Shown here piece after piece: positions 1 to 8,133 of a DNA stretch of 43,672 bases. A model generated the notes under the pieces. It saw only the letters and a list, made by a program, of their open reading frames with translations. It made no database searches and was not told where the DNA came from. The position numbers and the translations under genes are program-made. Positions within the stretch are counted from its first letter, which is position 1. Each line of letters begins with the position of its first letter. This stretch comes from an uncultured SAR86 cluster bacterium (lineage in GTDB: Bacteria; Pseudomonadota; Gammaproteobacteria; Magnimaribacterales; Magnimaribacteraceae): contig CACJMO010000009.1 of the NCBI GenBank assembly GCA_902594545.1, positions 1 to 43,672 on the forward strand, read 5' to 3'.

Positions 1-289
1 TTCCCGCAGCATTGTTCACAAGACCATGAATAGGCGCTTCTTCAAATATTTCGTTGATAGTATTATCAACATCTTGAGCCCCTCTAATGTCCAATCCATA
101 GCACTTAACACTCCCACCTTGTTCATCCATAAGCTCTTTGGCAGTTTCTTCTAAAACTCCCACTCTACGACCACAAATAAGAACTTCAGCACCGTATTTC
201 AGAAAGTATCGTGTCATTTCTTTTCCTAAACCAGAACCACCACCGGTTACAAGAATTCTTTTTCCTTTGAGCAAGTCTTCTTTAAACAT
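1..289 (-). CDS. Short-chain dehydrogenase/reductase (SDR), 3' end cut by window
   Basis: This is the N-terminal 96 residues of an SDR oxidoreductase; the rest lies beyond base 1. It starts MFKEDLLKGKRILVTGGGSG, and the TGGGSGLG sequence is the glycine-rich NAD(P)-binding motif of classical SDRs. An NNAAG-type motif (VNNAAG) appears at the cut end, as expected for the family. The ATG at 289 follows an AGGGAG ribosome-binding site. Substrate cannot be told from this part; the catalytic Ser-Tyr-Lys residues lie outside the window. It is transcribed away from the MFS gene, whose 3' end lies 63 bases upstream. Confidence 0.9.
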   Translation of the reverse strand, partial: MFKEDLLKGKRILVTGGGSGLGKEMTRYFLKYGAEVLICGRRVGVLEETAKELMDEQGGSVKCYGLDIRGAQDVDNTINEIFEEAPIHGLVNNAAG

Positions 290-311
290 TATTTCTCCCT
301 ATTTTTTTTAC

Positions 312-317
312 ACTATA
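312..317 (-). promoter_or_regulatory. Probable extended -10 promoter for the SDR gene
   Basis: On the minus strand the sequence TGGTATAGT is an extended -10 element (TG-N-TATAGT). It would start transcription about 15 bases before the AGGGAG ribosome-binding site of the SDR. No good -35 box is visible at the usual spacing, so this is a moderate call. Confidence 0.4.
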
Positions 318-352
318 CCAAATATTACAGTTTAAACATTTAATAAAGTAAG

Positions 353-1603
353 TTAATCAGATCCTTCAAAAGCCTCGATATTCCTATCTTCTCGATAGTT
401 TTTATTCCTTATCCATTTATGGCGCTTACTTGAAAAAATAAAGACAAGAGCTATGAGCATTACTGAAGAGCCCATTAAATAAGGATAAGAAGGGTTTAAG
501 GTATAGAGAGGCATTGATATTAAGGGAGAAGCTATATGCCCAATGGGTATCACCATTCCTAAAAAACCTCCTGCCGCACCCTGGTAGTCTTTGCCTACCG
601 ATAAAGAAAGAGAAGAAGATATCCCTGGCCCTAACATACCATTACCTAAACCAAATAGAAAAAAACAAATATAAGCATGTACTAACGATTCACTAAAAGC
701 ATACCCAAAAAGGGATAAACAATTAAATATTACACCCATCTTGATTAAAGAACCCGGGGAAGTCTGCAATCTGTCTGCAATTAGCAATTGACCATTTAAG
801 ACGCCGAGACCAGCAAGCATAAAGCCAATACTTGCGAAAGCTATATACTCATCAGAGTTAGGCATAATGACATCTTGAAAAAAGAAAGCTGATGTCTGAA
901 ATAAGGATGCATTACATATTCCAAAACCTGCTGAAATTACTAAAAAAGGCCAAACTCTATAGTCGAACATTGAAAGTTTTTTTTGTTCTATAATTTTTTT
1001 TGAATAAGGCGGTGACTCCTCAATCGTTATTAAAAACATAACCACGAAAGCGCCTGCAGCAAAGAAGAAAAAAGGAGCTGTATAAGAAATTAATAATAAA
1101 AATCCAGCTATGGCAGGACCCAAGATTCTTCCCATAGAAAAACCAGAGTCAAGACGAGCAAAAGCCCTGCTTCGTGAATCAATTGAACTTATATCAGCTA
1201 CCCAACCACCTGAAGAAGGTCTTGTTGCGCTTCCAAAAATACCATTCAAGAGTCTTGCGGCAATCAGTAGAAAGAATAATAAAGCTCCTGTAAGTAGTCC
1301 TTTTTGGCCTAATGAAATTGTAAAACTAAAAAGCATTAATGAAATAGCAAATCCCAACAAACCTACAATTACTATTTTCTTTCGACCAATTCGGTCGCTT
1401 AGTTTTCCCCATACTGGACTCAAGATCATCCAAGCAACTGCTGAGGTAGCAAATATTGAACCAATTTGGATTTCACTAAGACCCAAATCTCTTGCTACTG
1501 GTGGTATGGTTATAAACACAAGTGTTTGGCCTGCACCTACGCACAAGAGTCCTGCTGCCAAGATCCAAATAGTATTGGGTAACTTTTCAGCTTTTTTATT
1601 CAT
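353..1603 (-). CDS. Major facilitator superfamily (MFS) transporter
   Basis: This 416-residue inner-membrane protein has about twelve hydrophobic segments. The loop after the second segment reads GKLSDRIGRKK, the MFS motif A between helices 2 and 3. A second motif-A-like loop is weak, as is common. Length and motif resemble TetA/drug-efflux or metabolite transporters, but the substrate cannot be assigned. The start overlaps the end of the unknown 188-residue gene by 8 bases, so it is the last gene of a trpS / unknown / MFS operon and is probably translationally coupled. No terminator is visible after it. Confidence 0.88.
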   Translation of the reverse strand: MNKKAEKLPNTIWILAAGLLCVGAGQTLVFITIPPVARDLGLSEIQIGSIFATSAVAWMILSPVWGKLSDRIGRKKIVIVGLLGFAISLMLFSFTISLGQKGLLTGALLFFLLIAARLLNGIFGSATRPSSGGWVADISSIDSRSRAFARLDSGFSMGRILGPAIAGFLLLISYTAPFFFFAAGAFVVMFLITIEESPPYSKKIIEQKKLSMFDYRVWPFLVISAGFGICNASLFQTSAFFFQDVIMPNSDEYIAFASIGFMLAGLGVLNGQLLIADRLQTSPGSLIKMGVIFNCLSLFGYAFSESLVHAYICFFLFGLGNGMLGPGISSSLSLSVGKDYQGAAGGFLGMVIPIGHIASPLISMPLYTLNPSYPYLMGSSVMLIALVFIFSSKRHKWIRNKNYREDRNIEAFEGSD

Positions 1604-2162
1604 ATGTGATTATGAGCAAAAAAACTTTATTTCTCTCTGGATCTCTAATTACATATTCATAATAACTTGTAAGACTGTGAGACCATTCGTGCTCATAAAC
1701 TATTGCTTCTTGTGAAGAGGAATTGAAAGTTAAACATTTTTCAAGAAAATAACATTGACTTTCATCAGTCACTAAATGGTTAAGCAAGTCTTTAACATCT
1801 GTCAGTTTCTCTTTCGTAATGGGTGGACACGACCATTTGGGTGAACTAACTAACTGAATAATCTCTTCTTTAAACTTCTTATTTCCGACAAAAGTAAAAT
1901 CTTTCGGTTCAATAGTATTGAGCAAGAAAGGACCATGTTTATCATCGCTCTTCTGACTAAAGTGGTCAAAAAACATTCCTTTATAAACTATTGAATTTAT
2001 TAAGGAATGAAAAAATATTTTATGCGTTTGATTAAACAAGTATTCTTCAGAAGCAATAGGGATCAGGCGCATCAACCCATGATCATGAAGTCTTATTGTC
2101 AGTTGTTTTTGTTTAACTAAATTAAAGCGGTCAGCTAAGGGTAAGATATTAGGATTTCCCAC
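1596..2162 (-). CDS. Conserved-looking unknown protein, 188 residues, coupled to trpS
   Basis: I do not recognise this family. The protein is soluble, with no signal peptide or membrane helix, and moderately rich in His and aromatic residues (for example RLHDHGLMRL near residues 24-33 and YEHEWSHSL near 155-163). It begins with GTG whose G is shared with the last base of the trpS stop codon (TAGTG). An AGAGG ribosome-binding site lies about 7 bases upstream, inside the end of trpS. Its own end overlaps the MFS start by 8 bases. The tight overlaps at both ends argue that it is a real, co-translated gene. Neither neighbour reveals its function. Confidence 0.75.
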   Translation of the reverse strand: MGNPNILPLADRFNLVKQKQLTIRLHDHGLMRLIPIASEEYLFNQTHKIFFHSLINSIVYKGMFFDHFSQKSDDKHGPFLLNTIEPKDFTFVGNKKFKEEIIQLVSSPKWSCPPITKEKLTDVKDLLNHLVTDESQCYFLEKCLTFNSSSQEAIVYEHEWSHSLTSYYEYVIRDPERNKVFLLIITYE

Positions 2163-3172
2163 TAAAAACCTCTTATACCAACTGCAGATCTTATTTTTTT
2201 TATCAATGGGGTGGACACCTCTTTAGCTTTATTAGCTCCATCTATAAGAACTTGTTCTACATAACCCCTATCTTCAATAATTCTGTCGTACTCATTCTTG
2301 TAGGGCTTTAAAAATTCATTTAAACGATCAAATAAGATAGTTTTAGCTTTCCCCCAAGCTATCCCATTATCGTATTGGCTTTTAAGTTCATTTAAATCGC
2401 TTTCGCTGGATATAGCTTTGTATAAACTAAAAACAGTGCAATTCGAGGAATCTTTGGGCTCTCCGGGCTCTAAAGAGTTAGTCTTAATTTTCATGACAGA
2501 CTTTTTAAGTTTTTTTTCGTCCAAGAAAATAGGAATTGTATTGTTATAGGACTTGCTCATTTTTCTACCATCCAGACCTGGGAGGATCCCAGTTATTTCA
2601 CTAATTTGAGCTTCTGGTGGAGTTAGTAGCTCCCCATAATGATGGTTAAAGCGGAGAGCTATATCGCGCGTCATTTCTATGTGTTGCTTCTGATCCTGTC
2701 CTACAGGAACAATATCAGCATTAAACATCAAAATATCAGCTGCCATTAAAATGGGATAATTATAAAGACCCATGGTAATGCCTTTATCTAAATCAGATGA
2801 TCCGGTGTTTTCGTTTTCAGCTAAAGCAGCTTTATAGGCATGCGCTCTATTCAAAAGTCCTTTAGAAGTCATACATCCCAAGATCCACGCAAGCTCAAAG
2901 ATATGAGAGATGTCTGACTGACGATAAAATACAACCTCTTTAGGGTCTAATCCACAAGCCAGCCAACATGCTGCTATTTCAAAACTAGATGAGTGAGTTA
3001 ATTCTGAATCAGTATTTTTGATCAAAGAATGGTAGTCCGCGAGAAACAAAAAAGATTTGTTTTGCTCTTCACTGCTTGCCTCAATAGCTGGAAGAATTGC
3101 ACCAACTAAATTACCTAAATGAGGGGTACCGCTCGTTGTAATTCCCGTTAAAACTGTTTGTTTTTTTTCCAC
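2162..3172 (-). CDS. trpS: Tryptophanyl-tRNA synthetase
   Basis: This class I aminoacyl-tRNA synthetase charges tRNA-Trp with tryptophan in the cytosol. The HIGH-like motif is TPHLGN (residues 16-21) and the KMSKS loop is intact at 204-208. Its 336 residues match the usual bacterial length of about 334. The start is a GTG with a GAGGAG ribosome-binding site 5 bases upstream. It is the first gene of an operon with an unknown protein and an MFS transporter, and is divergent from thpR across an 83-base gap. Confidence 0.97.
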   Translation of the reverse strand: MEKKQTVLTGITTSGTPHLGNLVGAILPAIEASSEEQNKSFLFLADYHSLIKNTDSELTHSSSFEIAACWLACGLDPKEVVFYRQSDISHIFELAWILGCMTSKGLLNRAHAYKAALAENENTGSSDLDKGITMGLYNYPILMAADILMFNADIVPVGQDQKQHIEMTRDIALRFNHHYGELLTPPEAQISEITGILPGLDGRKMSKSYNNTIPIFLDEKKLKKSVMKIKTNSLEPGEPKDSSNCTVFSLYKAISSESDLNELKSQYDNGIAWGKAKTILFDRLNEFLKPYKNEYDRIIEDRGYVEQVLIDGANKAKEVSTPLIKKIRSAVGIRGF

Positions 3173-3216
3173 TGATGCTCCTCAAACTATTCTAACTCAA
3201 GTTAATGACAAAATGC

Positions 3217-3244
3217 TTGATAAGTATGGCCTATTTATTATTAT
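3217..3244 (+). promoter_or_regulatory. Candidate sigma-70 promoter for thpR
   Basis: TTGATA at 3217-3222 and TATTAT at 3239-3244 are separated by 16 bases. The predicted start of transcription is about 5 bases before the thpR ATG, and no clear Shine-Dalgarno sequence lies between. It fits the near-leaderless pattern seen at other first genes in this window. Confidence 0.4.
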
Positions 3245-3255
3245 TCTAAAGAAAT

Positions 3256-3801
3256 ATGGCCAGAATATTTTTAGCTTTGACTCCTGGAAAGGATCTTAAT
3301 GATCAGATAATTGAGCTAAAAAAAGATTTAAAGCATAGCACTCTGTCAGAAGCAGAAATAAATTGGCAAAAGAATGATGACCACCATATAACAGTTAATT
3401 TTGTAGGTTCTATGGAACCCGAACAGATTGAGGAAATGTATGAAGGCATTTCTAAAATTAACTTCATGAGTCATCTGCAACTTGATATAACCCATATAAG
3501 TTTTTTTCCTAACGAGGACAGTCAATTACTTGCAGCAATTATTAAGCCTACTAATCAATTACAAAAATTATTTGAAAGGATTGATGAAGTTGTAATTAGG
3601 ATAGGATTTGGATCTTCGTTGAAAGTTTACCGGCCCCACATTACCTTGGGTAGATTTAAAGACAAAACAAGACCTCAATTTTCATTCGAAGGATATGAAG
3701 AGATTGACATTTCGTCTAGAGTTAATTGTATTGACGTTTACGAAAGTGAATTTGAAAAGGGTAAGACAAACTTTAACCTCTTGAGAAAATTTGAATTTTA
3801 A
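3256..3801 (+). CDS. thpR: RNA 2',3'-cyclic phosphodiesterase (2H family, 2'-5' RNA ligase-like)
   Basis: This 181-residue protein belongs to the 2H phosphoesterase superfamily, whose bacterial members hydrolyse RNA 2',3'-cyclic phosphates and can join tRNA halves through 2'-5' bonds in vitro. The two defining HxT motifs are present: HIT at residues 44-46 and HIT at 128-130, the latter within RPHITLGRFK. Length matches the 175-185 residues usual for ThpR. It appears monocistronic, divergent from trpS and followed by a 204-base gap of unusual composition. Confidence 0.93.
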   Translation: MARIFLALTPGKDLNDQIIELKKDLKHSTLSEAEINWQKNDDHHITVNFVGSMEPEQIEEMYEGISKINFMSHLQLDITHISFFPNEDSQLLAAIIKPTNQLQKLFERIDEVVIRIGFGSSLKVYRPHITLGRFKDKTRPQFSFEGYEEIDISSRVNCIDVYESEFEKGKTNFNLLRKFEF

Positions 3802-4005
3802 GCGAAGTTGAAGGGCTCAGTGCGGGTTTCTCACTGTGTGGCCAATACCCTTTTCGGCTCACAAATCGTTAAAAACTAACTTTTTCACCCTTCTTCTTCT
3901 GTCCATTTTCTTCCTGATTTGGGTCTCGAGGTCCAATTCTTTCCGAAATATGTCCTAAGAAAAATTTAACAAAAAAAATTCTTTATGCAAGAAAAATTTA
4001 AAATT
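3802..4005. other. 204-base gap of atypical composition; possible small RNA, repeat or remnant
   Basis: No convincing gene is seen. The half next to thpR (about 3806-3860) is visibly more GC-rich than its surroundings and holds a small inverted repeat, CAGTG / CACTG, with a 9-base loop around 3820-3838. On the minus strand there is an open stretch with no ATG that would encode a hydrophilic peptide including HISERIGPRDPNQEEN, ending about 80 bases after thpR. Just after the LOG stop the minus strand has TTCTT-GCATA-AAGAA followed by eight T, a weak AT-rich terminator candidate for the LOG gene. The whole may be a dispersed repeat, an sRNA or decayed coding sequence. Confidence 0.35.
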
Positions 4006-4590
4006 TTATTTTCTTCCCAATCTTTTAAACCAATCATTTGTGTTTCTTTTTTTAAACGCATGAATGAAATCAAAGATTTCATCCAGTGAATTAGATATAA
4101 ATAATTCTTCGAATGTTGACTCTGGAAGAAACCCTTCTTGGACTGAAAACTCTGTAAATTCATATAGTTTAGAATAGTAACCTTCTACGTCATAAAGGGC
4201 TATCGGCTTTGAGTAGATTCCAAGTTGATTCCAAGCTAGAGCTTCAAAAAACTCTTCCCATGTTCCAACTCCTCCAGGAAGGGAGATAATTGAATCTGAT
4301 AAAGATGCCATTCTGGACTTTCTTTCATGCATGGTAGAAACGACTTCTAAATGAGTTAATTGCGTATGCCCTACTTCCACATCATGAAGTTTTTCAGTTA
4401 TTACTCCTGTTACTGAAGCACCGCCTTCTAAGGCTGCATCTGCAACAACCCCCATCAAACCCTTGCTACCACCGCCATAAACCATTGATAGTTTATTTTT
4501 TGCAATAGCAAACCCAAGTTCGCGAGCACTTTCTGAATAAATCTCTTTTGTGCCCGAAGCAGAACCAGCAAACACACATACACTTTTCAT
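4006..4590 (-). CDS. LOG family protein (nucleoside 5'-monophosphate phosphoribohydrolase)
   Basis: Members of this family (LOG / YgdH-like, once annotated as lysine decarboxylases) cleave the N-glycosidic bond of nucleoside monophosphates, releasing a base and ribose 5-phosphate. The signature PGGVGTWEE lies at residues 105-113, with the MHERK segment at 87-91 and a GGGSKGLMG nucleotide-binding loop near 39-47. At 194 residues it has the size of the short, plant-LOG-like type rather than the long PpnN type. In bacteria the role is usually nucleotide salvage or turnover; cytokinin production should not be assumed. It is divergent from the DsbA-like gene. Confidence 0.92.
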   Translation of the reverse strand: MKSVCVFAGSASGTKEIYSESARELGFAIAKNKLSMVYGGGSKGLMGVVADAALEGGASVTGVITEKLHDVEVGHTQLTHLEVVSTMHERKSRMASLSDSIISLPGGVGTWEEFFEALAWNQLGIYSKPIALYDVEGYYSKLYEFTEFSVQEGFLPESTFEELFISNSLDEIFDFIHAFKKRNTNDWFKRLGRK

Positions 4591-4620
4591 AATTACTTAC
4601 TTTGAATTTATCATATAACC

Positions 4621-4626
4621 TATAAT
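4621..4626 (+). promoter_or_regulatory. TATAAT -10 box immediately before the DsbA-like gene
   Basis: A perfect TATAAT lies 3 bases before the first ATG (4630) and 6 bases before the second (4633). Transcription would start at about 4633, on the second ATG, giving a leaderless message. No Shine-Dalgarno sequence is visible, and the -35 region (TTACTT) is weak. Confidence 0.45.
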
Positions 4627-4629
4627 TAA

Positions 4630-5295
4630 ATGATGGAAAAATTAAAAATTGATATTGTATCTGATGTAGTGTGTCCTTGGTGTGTCATTGGCTTTAAGAA
4701 TTTGCAAAAAGCTATAAATCAAATGGAAGATAAAGTGGAATTTGAAGTTGAATGGAAACCATACGAACTACATCCTGAAATACCTGAAAATGGGTACGAC
4801 AAGAAACTATATATGCAACAAAAATTTGGTGATTTATCCGGAAGACCTTCTCCCTACGAACAAATATCAGAGATTGGTAAAACTCTAGGTTTTGATTTTA
4901 ATTTCTCTAAATCAGAGAGAATACCCAATACTTTTAATGCGCATAGACTTTTATGGAAAGCTAAAGAATATGGAATTCAAACTCGTATTTCTGAGGCTCT
5001 CTTCAAGGCTTATTTTACTGAAGGAATTGATATAGGCTCTAATGAAGAACTTATAAAGATTGCGACAGCCGAGGGAATGGAAGAGCAATCTACCAGAACC
5101 TTCTTGAATTCAAAAGAAGGAGGTCAAGAGACTGCCGATGAAGAGATGAGTTTCATAGAAAAAAGTATTGGCGCAGTGCCTACCTACTTTATTAACGAAA
5201 AATATATTATTCAAGGTGGGCAAGAGCCCGAAACCTTTGTGTCATTCTTGAATAAAATTTTAGAGAAAGAAAATAGAAATGAGACTGCTCTCTAA
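4630..5295 (+). CDS. DsbA-family thioredoxin-fold oxidoreductase (FrnE type)
   Basis: This 221-residue protein is of the FrnE / 2-hydroxychromene-2-carboxylate isomerase branch of the DsbA family. The active site CPWC is at residues 15-18, in the usual context DVVCPWCVIG. There is no signal peptide, so it acts in the cytosol, probably as a thiol-disulfide oxidoreductase or isomerase. The GAVPTYFIN segment near residues 176-184 carries the cis-proline loop of the fold. Two tandem ATG codons open the gene; the second may be the real start. It leads a three-gene operon, and the next gene overlaps its end by 17 bases. Confidence 0.9.
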   Translation: MMEKLKIDIVSDVVCPWCVIGFKNLQKAINQMEDKVEFEVEWKPYELHPEIPENGYDKKLYMQQKFGDLSGRPSPYEQISEIGKTLGFDFNFSKSERIPNTFNAHRLLWKAKEYGIQTRISEALFKAYFTEGIDIGSNEELIKIATAEGMEEQSTRTFLNSKEGGQETADEEMSFIEKSIGAVPTYFINEKYIIQGGQEPETFVSFLNKILEKENRNETAL

Positions 5296-5899
5296 AATTA
5301 ATATCAATAATGCTAATTTGGAGGAAGAATTCTTTCCTTTTTTTCATGTAGAAAATTGTTTTGGTAATGAATTAGACTCTGGTGAACTACTAAGAGACTT
5401 CCCTTCCATTAATGCAGGTGGAAGTTTTCCAACTGAAAAACTCAGTCAAGGTCCATTAAAAAAACTTATAGAAGAATTAGAAGGCGCAGAATTTAAATCT
5501 ATCATTGAAGATAAATTTGATATTAACCTTGAGGATGCTGAAGTTATTACAACTTTAAGAGGATTTTCTAGATCTAAAGATGGTCAAATCCACACTGACT
5601 CGAAAAGTAAAATTGTTACAGTCCTTATTTATCTGAATCCAGATTGGAATTATCAAAAAGGTAATCTGAGACTACTCAAAGACAACAATAATCTCGATAA
5701 TTACATTAAAGAAATACCTTCTAAGATTGGTAATTTAGTTGCCTTTAAAGTAACTGCAAATTGTTGGCATGGATTTAAAGCTTACGAAGGTAAAAGGCTG
5801 TCAATCCAATTAAATTATGTGAACCCTCAATCTGCTTCATCGCACAGGTTTAGACACACAATAAGTTCTAAAATAAAACAGATACTAAAAAGGCCATAA
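5279..5899 (+). CDS. Putative 2OG-Fe(II) oxygenase
   Basis: This 206-residue protein looks like a small cupin-fold dioxygenase. The likely iron triad is H105-x-D107 (QIHTDSKS) and H164 (NCWHGF), with R173 (GKRLSIQLNY) placed to bind 2-oxoglutarate. No signal peptide is present. The reading frame overlaps the DsbA-like gene by 17 bases and is followed one base later by the proposed start of waaC, so the three are co-transcribed. The link to waaC suggests modification of a surface glycan or sugar precursor, but this is only inference from position. Confidence 0.75.
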   Translation: MRLLSKININNANLEEEFFPFFHVENCFGNELDSGELLRDFPSINAGGSFPTEKLSQGPLKKLIEELEGAEFKSIIEDKFDINLEDAEVITTLRGFSRSKDGQIHTDSKSKIVTVLIYLNPDWNYQKGNLRLLKDNNNLDNYIKEIPSKIGNLVAFKVTANCWHGFKAYEGKRLSIQLNYVNPQSASSHRFRHTISSKIKQILKRP

Positions 5900-5900
5900 A

Positions 5901-6869
5901 CTGAAGATTTTAATCATAAAATTAACTTCAATGGGTGATTTAATGCATGCCCTTCCCGCGCTAACAGAAGCCAGGGAAAATGTACCCGAAGCCTCCTTTG
6001 ATTGGGTCGTTGATAAGAATTTTCAATCGGTCCCTGAGTGGCACCCTGCTGTTAAATCTACTTTAGTAACTAATCATAGAGAATGGAAATTGAACCTCAT
6101 TTCATCAAACACTAGAAATGAAATAAAAACAGTTGTGAATGAGATTAATCAAAACGATTATGACATTGTCGTAGACATGCAAAACAATCTCAAAAGTTCA
6201 TTCATTTCATTTTTAATCAAGAAAGAAGTAATAGGCATGGATGCTGAAAGTGCCAGAGAATATCCAGCTCATTTATCCTACTCCAGAAAAGCATCAATCT
6301 CTAAAGATCTTCATGCGATAGAAAGACAAAGAGAACTGATGGCGTTTGCTTTAGGTTATGGAACTCAAGATAAAGATTTTGGTTATGGTATATCTGAAAA
6401 CAAATTTACCAATCCTTCCTTTCAGCTTCCTAGTAAATATGCTGTATGCGTTCAAAATGCTAGCTGGGTGACAAAGCAATGGCCTGTGGATTACTGGAAA
6501 GAATTAATTTTAGAGCTTGAACCACAAGGATTAGACTTTCTCTTTCCTTCTGGCAGTCAATCCGAGTTAGAAAATGCTAGAGAAATTTGTGAAGTGTCTA
6601 CTAGAGCCCATGCCTTGGATGTCCTGCCTCTTAATGAAATAGCTTACATACTGAAGAGAGCTAAATTCTCTATATGTTCTGATACCGGTCTAGCTCACTT
6701 ATCTGCAGTAACCAATACTCCATCATTAACTTTATACGGTCCTACGGATACTAAATTAATAGGCACATCAGGCACAAATCAAAATCACATGATTGCAAGT
6801 AACGGTAACTTAGAAAATATAAAAGTCAAAGAGGTTACAGAAAAACTCAAGATATTAGGATTTATCTAG
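5901..6869 (+). CDS. waaC: Lipopolysaccharide heptosyltransferase I-type glycosyltransferase (GT9)
   Basis: The GT9 family adds heptose to the Kdo of the LPS inner core at the cytoplasmic face. The N-terminus KILIIKLTSMGDLMHALPAL is the family's opening strand and GD-x-(I/L)-H loop. The C-terminal half has CSDTGLAHL and LYGPTDTKLIG, which closely match WaaC. The first in-frame ATG (5931) would cut off the first beta-strand. The proposed start is a CTG at 5901, one base after the preceding stop, with AAGG 8-11 bases upstream; this gives 322 residues. The end overlaps the converging PhyH gene by 8 bases. Heptosyltransferase is confident; acceptor specificity is not. Confidence 0.87.
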   Translation: MKILIIKLTSMGDLMHALPALTEARENVPEASFDWVVDKNFQSVPEWHPAVKSTLVTNHREWKLNLISSNTRNEIKTVVNEINQNDYDIVVDMQNNLKSSFISFLIKKEVIGMDAESAREYPAHLSYSRKASISKDLHAIERQRELMAFALGYGTQDKDFGYGISENKFTNPSFQLPSKYAVCVQNASWVTKQWPVDYWKELILELEPQGLDFLFPSGSQSELENAREICEVSTRAHALDVLPLNEIAYILKRAKFSICSDTGLAHLSAVTNTPSLTLYGPTDTKLIGTSGTNQNHMIASNGNLENIKVKEVTEKLKILGFI

Positions 6870-8055
6870 GACTTCCTTCCTTTGCAGATTTAATTGCTGC
6901 CTTTAATGTGTATTTCTTTTTTAATTGCCTCTGGGAAGATTTAGGTGAGAGCTCCCCCACCCTAATGTACTCGCCTTTATCAAAGGCTTCTCTGAAAGGT
7001 TTTATATTCCCGTGACTCTCATCAACTTTTCCTGCTGCACCCATACCAAATCCCTCGATAGTGGCTCCATAAGTTGCGGCTTGCATGCCCATTCTGTGAA
7101 GTAATTTCGGAGATGCATTCTTGATGATCTTGGGATCAACTGAGATTACCCAATTTTCTTGAGTTCTCATCCAAGACTTTACATTAGACATGGCTGCGAC
7201 AAATCTAATCTTGTTTGTTTTATTTACTCCTGTTCCGTGAAGTAACCTGCCATCAAATAGCATGATTGTTCCTGCCTTAGCCTCTAAATTGATTGCTGGA
7301 GGCAATTTTCCTACTTCACCATTACTGCCTGCTTTAATAATGTTCTTATGGCTACCAGGTATTATTAATGTACCTCCGTTTACTTCATTAACGTCTTGAG
7401 GGATGTACAGGGTGTTAACTAAAGCCGGGGCTTCTTCAGTAATCCAAGGTGATAGAGGGCTTTGATCTATATGTAAAACTTGAGGGTAGTAGCCTTTCTC
7501 AGATCCGTTAGCGAGAAATGAATGACATATCCAACCTTCACCAAGCGTTTCATTTAAGAATGTTTCTATCAACAAACCAGCTTGCACGCTTGAAATATCT
7601 TGTTCTATACATCCCCTGAAAACATCTCCTTTATTTATTAATGTGTGAACATATTGTCCCGAGGGAGTCATACTTTTAAGTCCAGCTAACTCCTCTCCTT
7701 TTGCTTGATCCAAAAGTCTTCTTATAAATCTTTTGCATTGTTTTTTCGACATTCCTTCTTCAATAAGAGCATATCCCCATTTCTTGAAGTCTTTTCTTAT
7801 TTGTTTAATTTCTTTTGTAGGAGTTGGGAGCTTTTTTGTTTTCCAATAAGGATGTTTTCTTCCGACTGTAGTATTCCAATAACGGCCTTTATTTAAGTCT
7901 AAGGGTTTTCTAAAATCAGGTGGTAATAACCAAGGATTATTCTTGAAGATAGAAGTATAAGGTTCTTTTGAATTCAGAAAGTCCTTAAAAAGTAATTCCT
8001 TGTCTTTGGACTCTTTTTTTATATATTCTTCCGTAAATTGTTCAATTTTAGCCAT
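6862..8055 (-). CDS. Phytanoyl-CoA dioxygenase (PhyH) family oxygenase
   Basis: This 397-residue protein is an Fe(II)/2-oxoglutarate dioxygenase of the PhyH family. The iron ligands are visible as H195-x-D197 (LHIDQSP) and H273 (LLHGTGVN), with R284 (NKIRF) as the 2-oxoglutarate-binding residue. A roughly 90-residue basic, Lys-rich N-terminal extension precedes the catalytic domain. Family substrates range from branched fatty acyl-CoA to small zwitterions and halogenated compounds, so the substrate is open. A strong ribosome-binding site (GGAAGAGG) precedes the ATG. It is apparently monocistronic and converges on waaC. Confidence 0.9.
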   Translation of the reverse strand: MAKIEQFTEEYIKKESKDKELLFKDFLNSKEPYTSIFKNNPWLLPPDFRKPLDLNKGRYWNTTVGRKHPYWKTKKLPTPTKEIKQIRKDFKKWGYALIEEGMSKKQCKRFIRRLLDQAKGEELAGLKSMTPSGQYVHTLINKGDVFRGCIEQDISSVQAGLLIETFLNETLGEGWICHSFLANGSEKGYYPQVLHIDQSPLSPWITEEAPALVNTLYIPQDVNEVNGGTLIIPGSHKNIIKAGSNGEVGKLPPAINLEAKAGTIMLFDGRLLHGTGVNKTNKIRFVAAMSNVKSWMRTQENWVISVDPKIIKNASPKLLHRMGMQAATYGATIEGFGMGAAGKVDESHGNIKPFREAFDKGEYIRVGELSPKSSQRQLKKKYTLKAAIKSAKEGSPR

Positions 8056-8133
8056 GGCAAACCTCTTCCTTTCAAGAACAATCCTACCCTCTTTTTGGTG
8101 TCGAAAACAAGAAGGTTATAAAACTTAAAGATT

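Noticed and set aside
1110-1715. 201-codon plus-strand open frame opposite the MFS gene
   Set aside because: It is a shadow of the MFS coding sequence, with no ribosome-binding site and no recognisable domain.
3802-4005. SRP 4.5S RNA, 6S RNA or tmRNA in the gap after thpR
   Set aside because: The conserved SRP loop (GGAAGCAGCC-like), the tmRNA Ala acceptor and the 6S closing stems are not seen.
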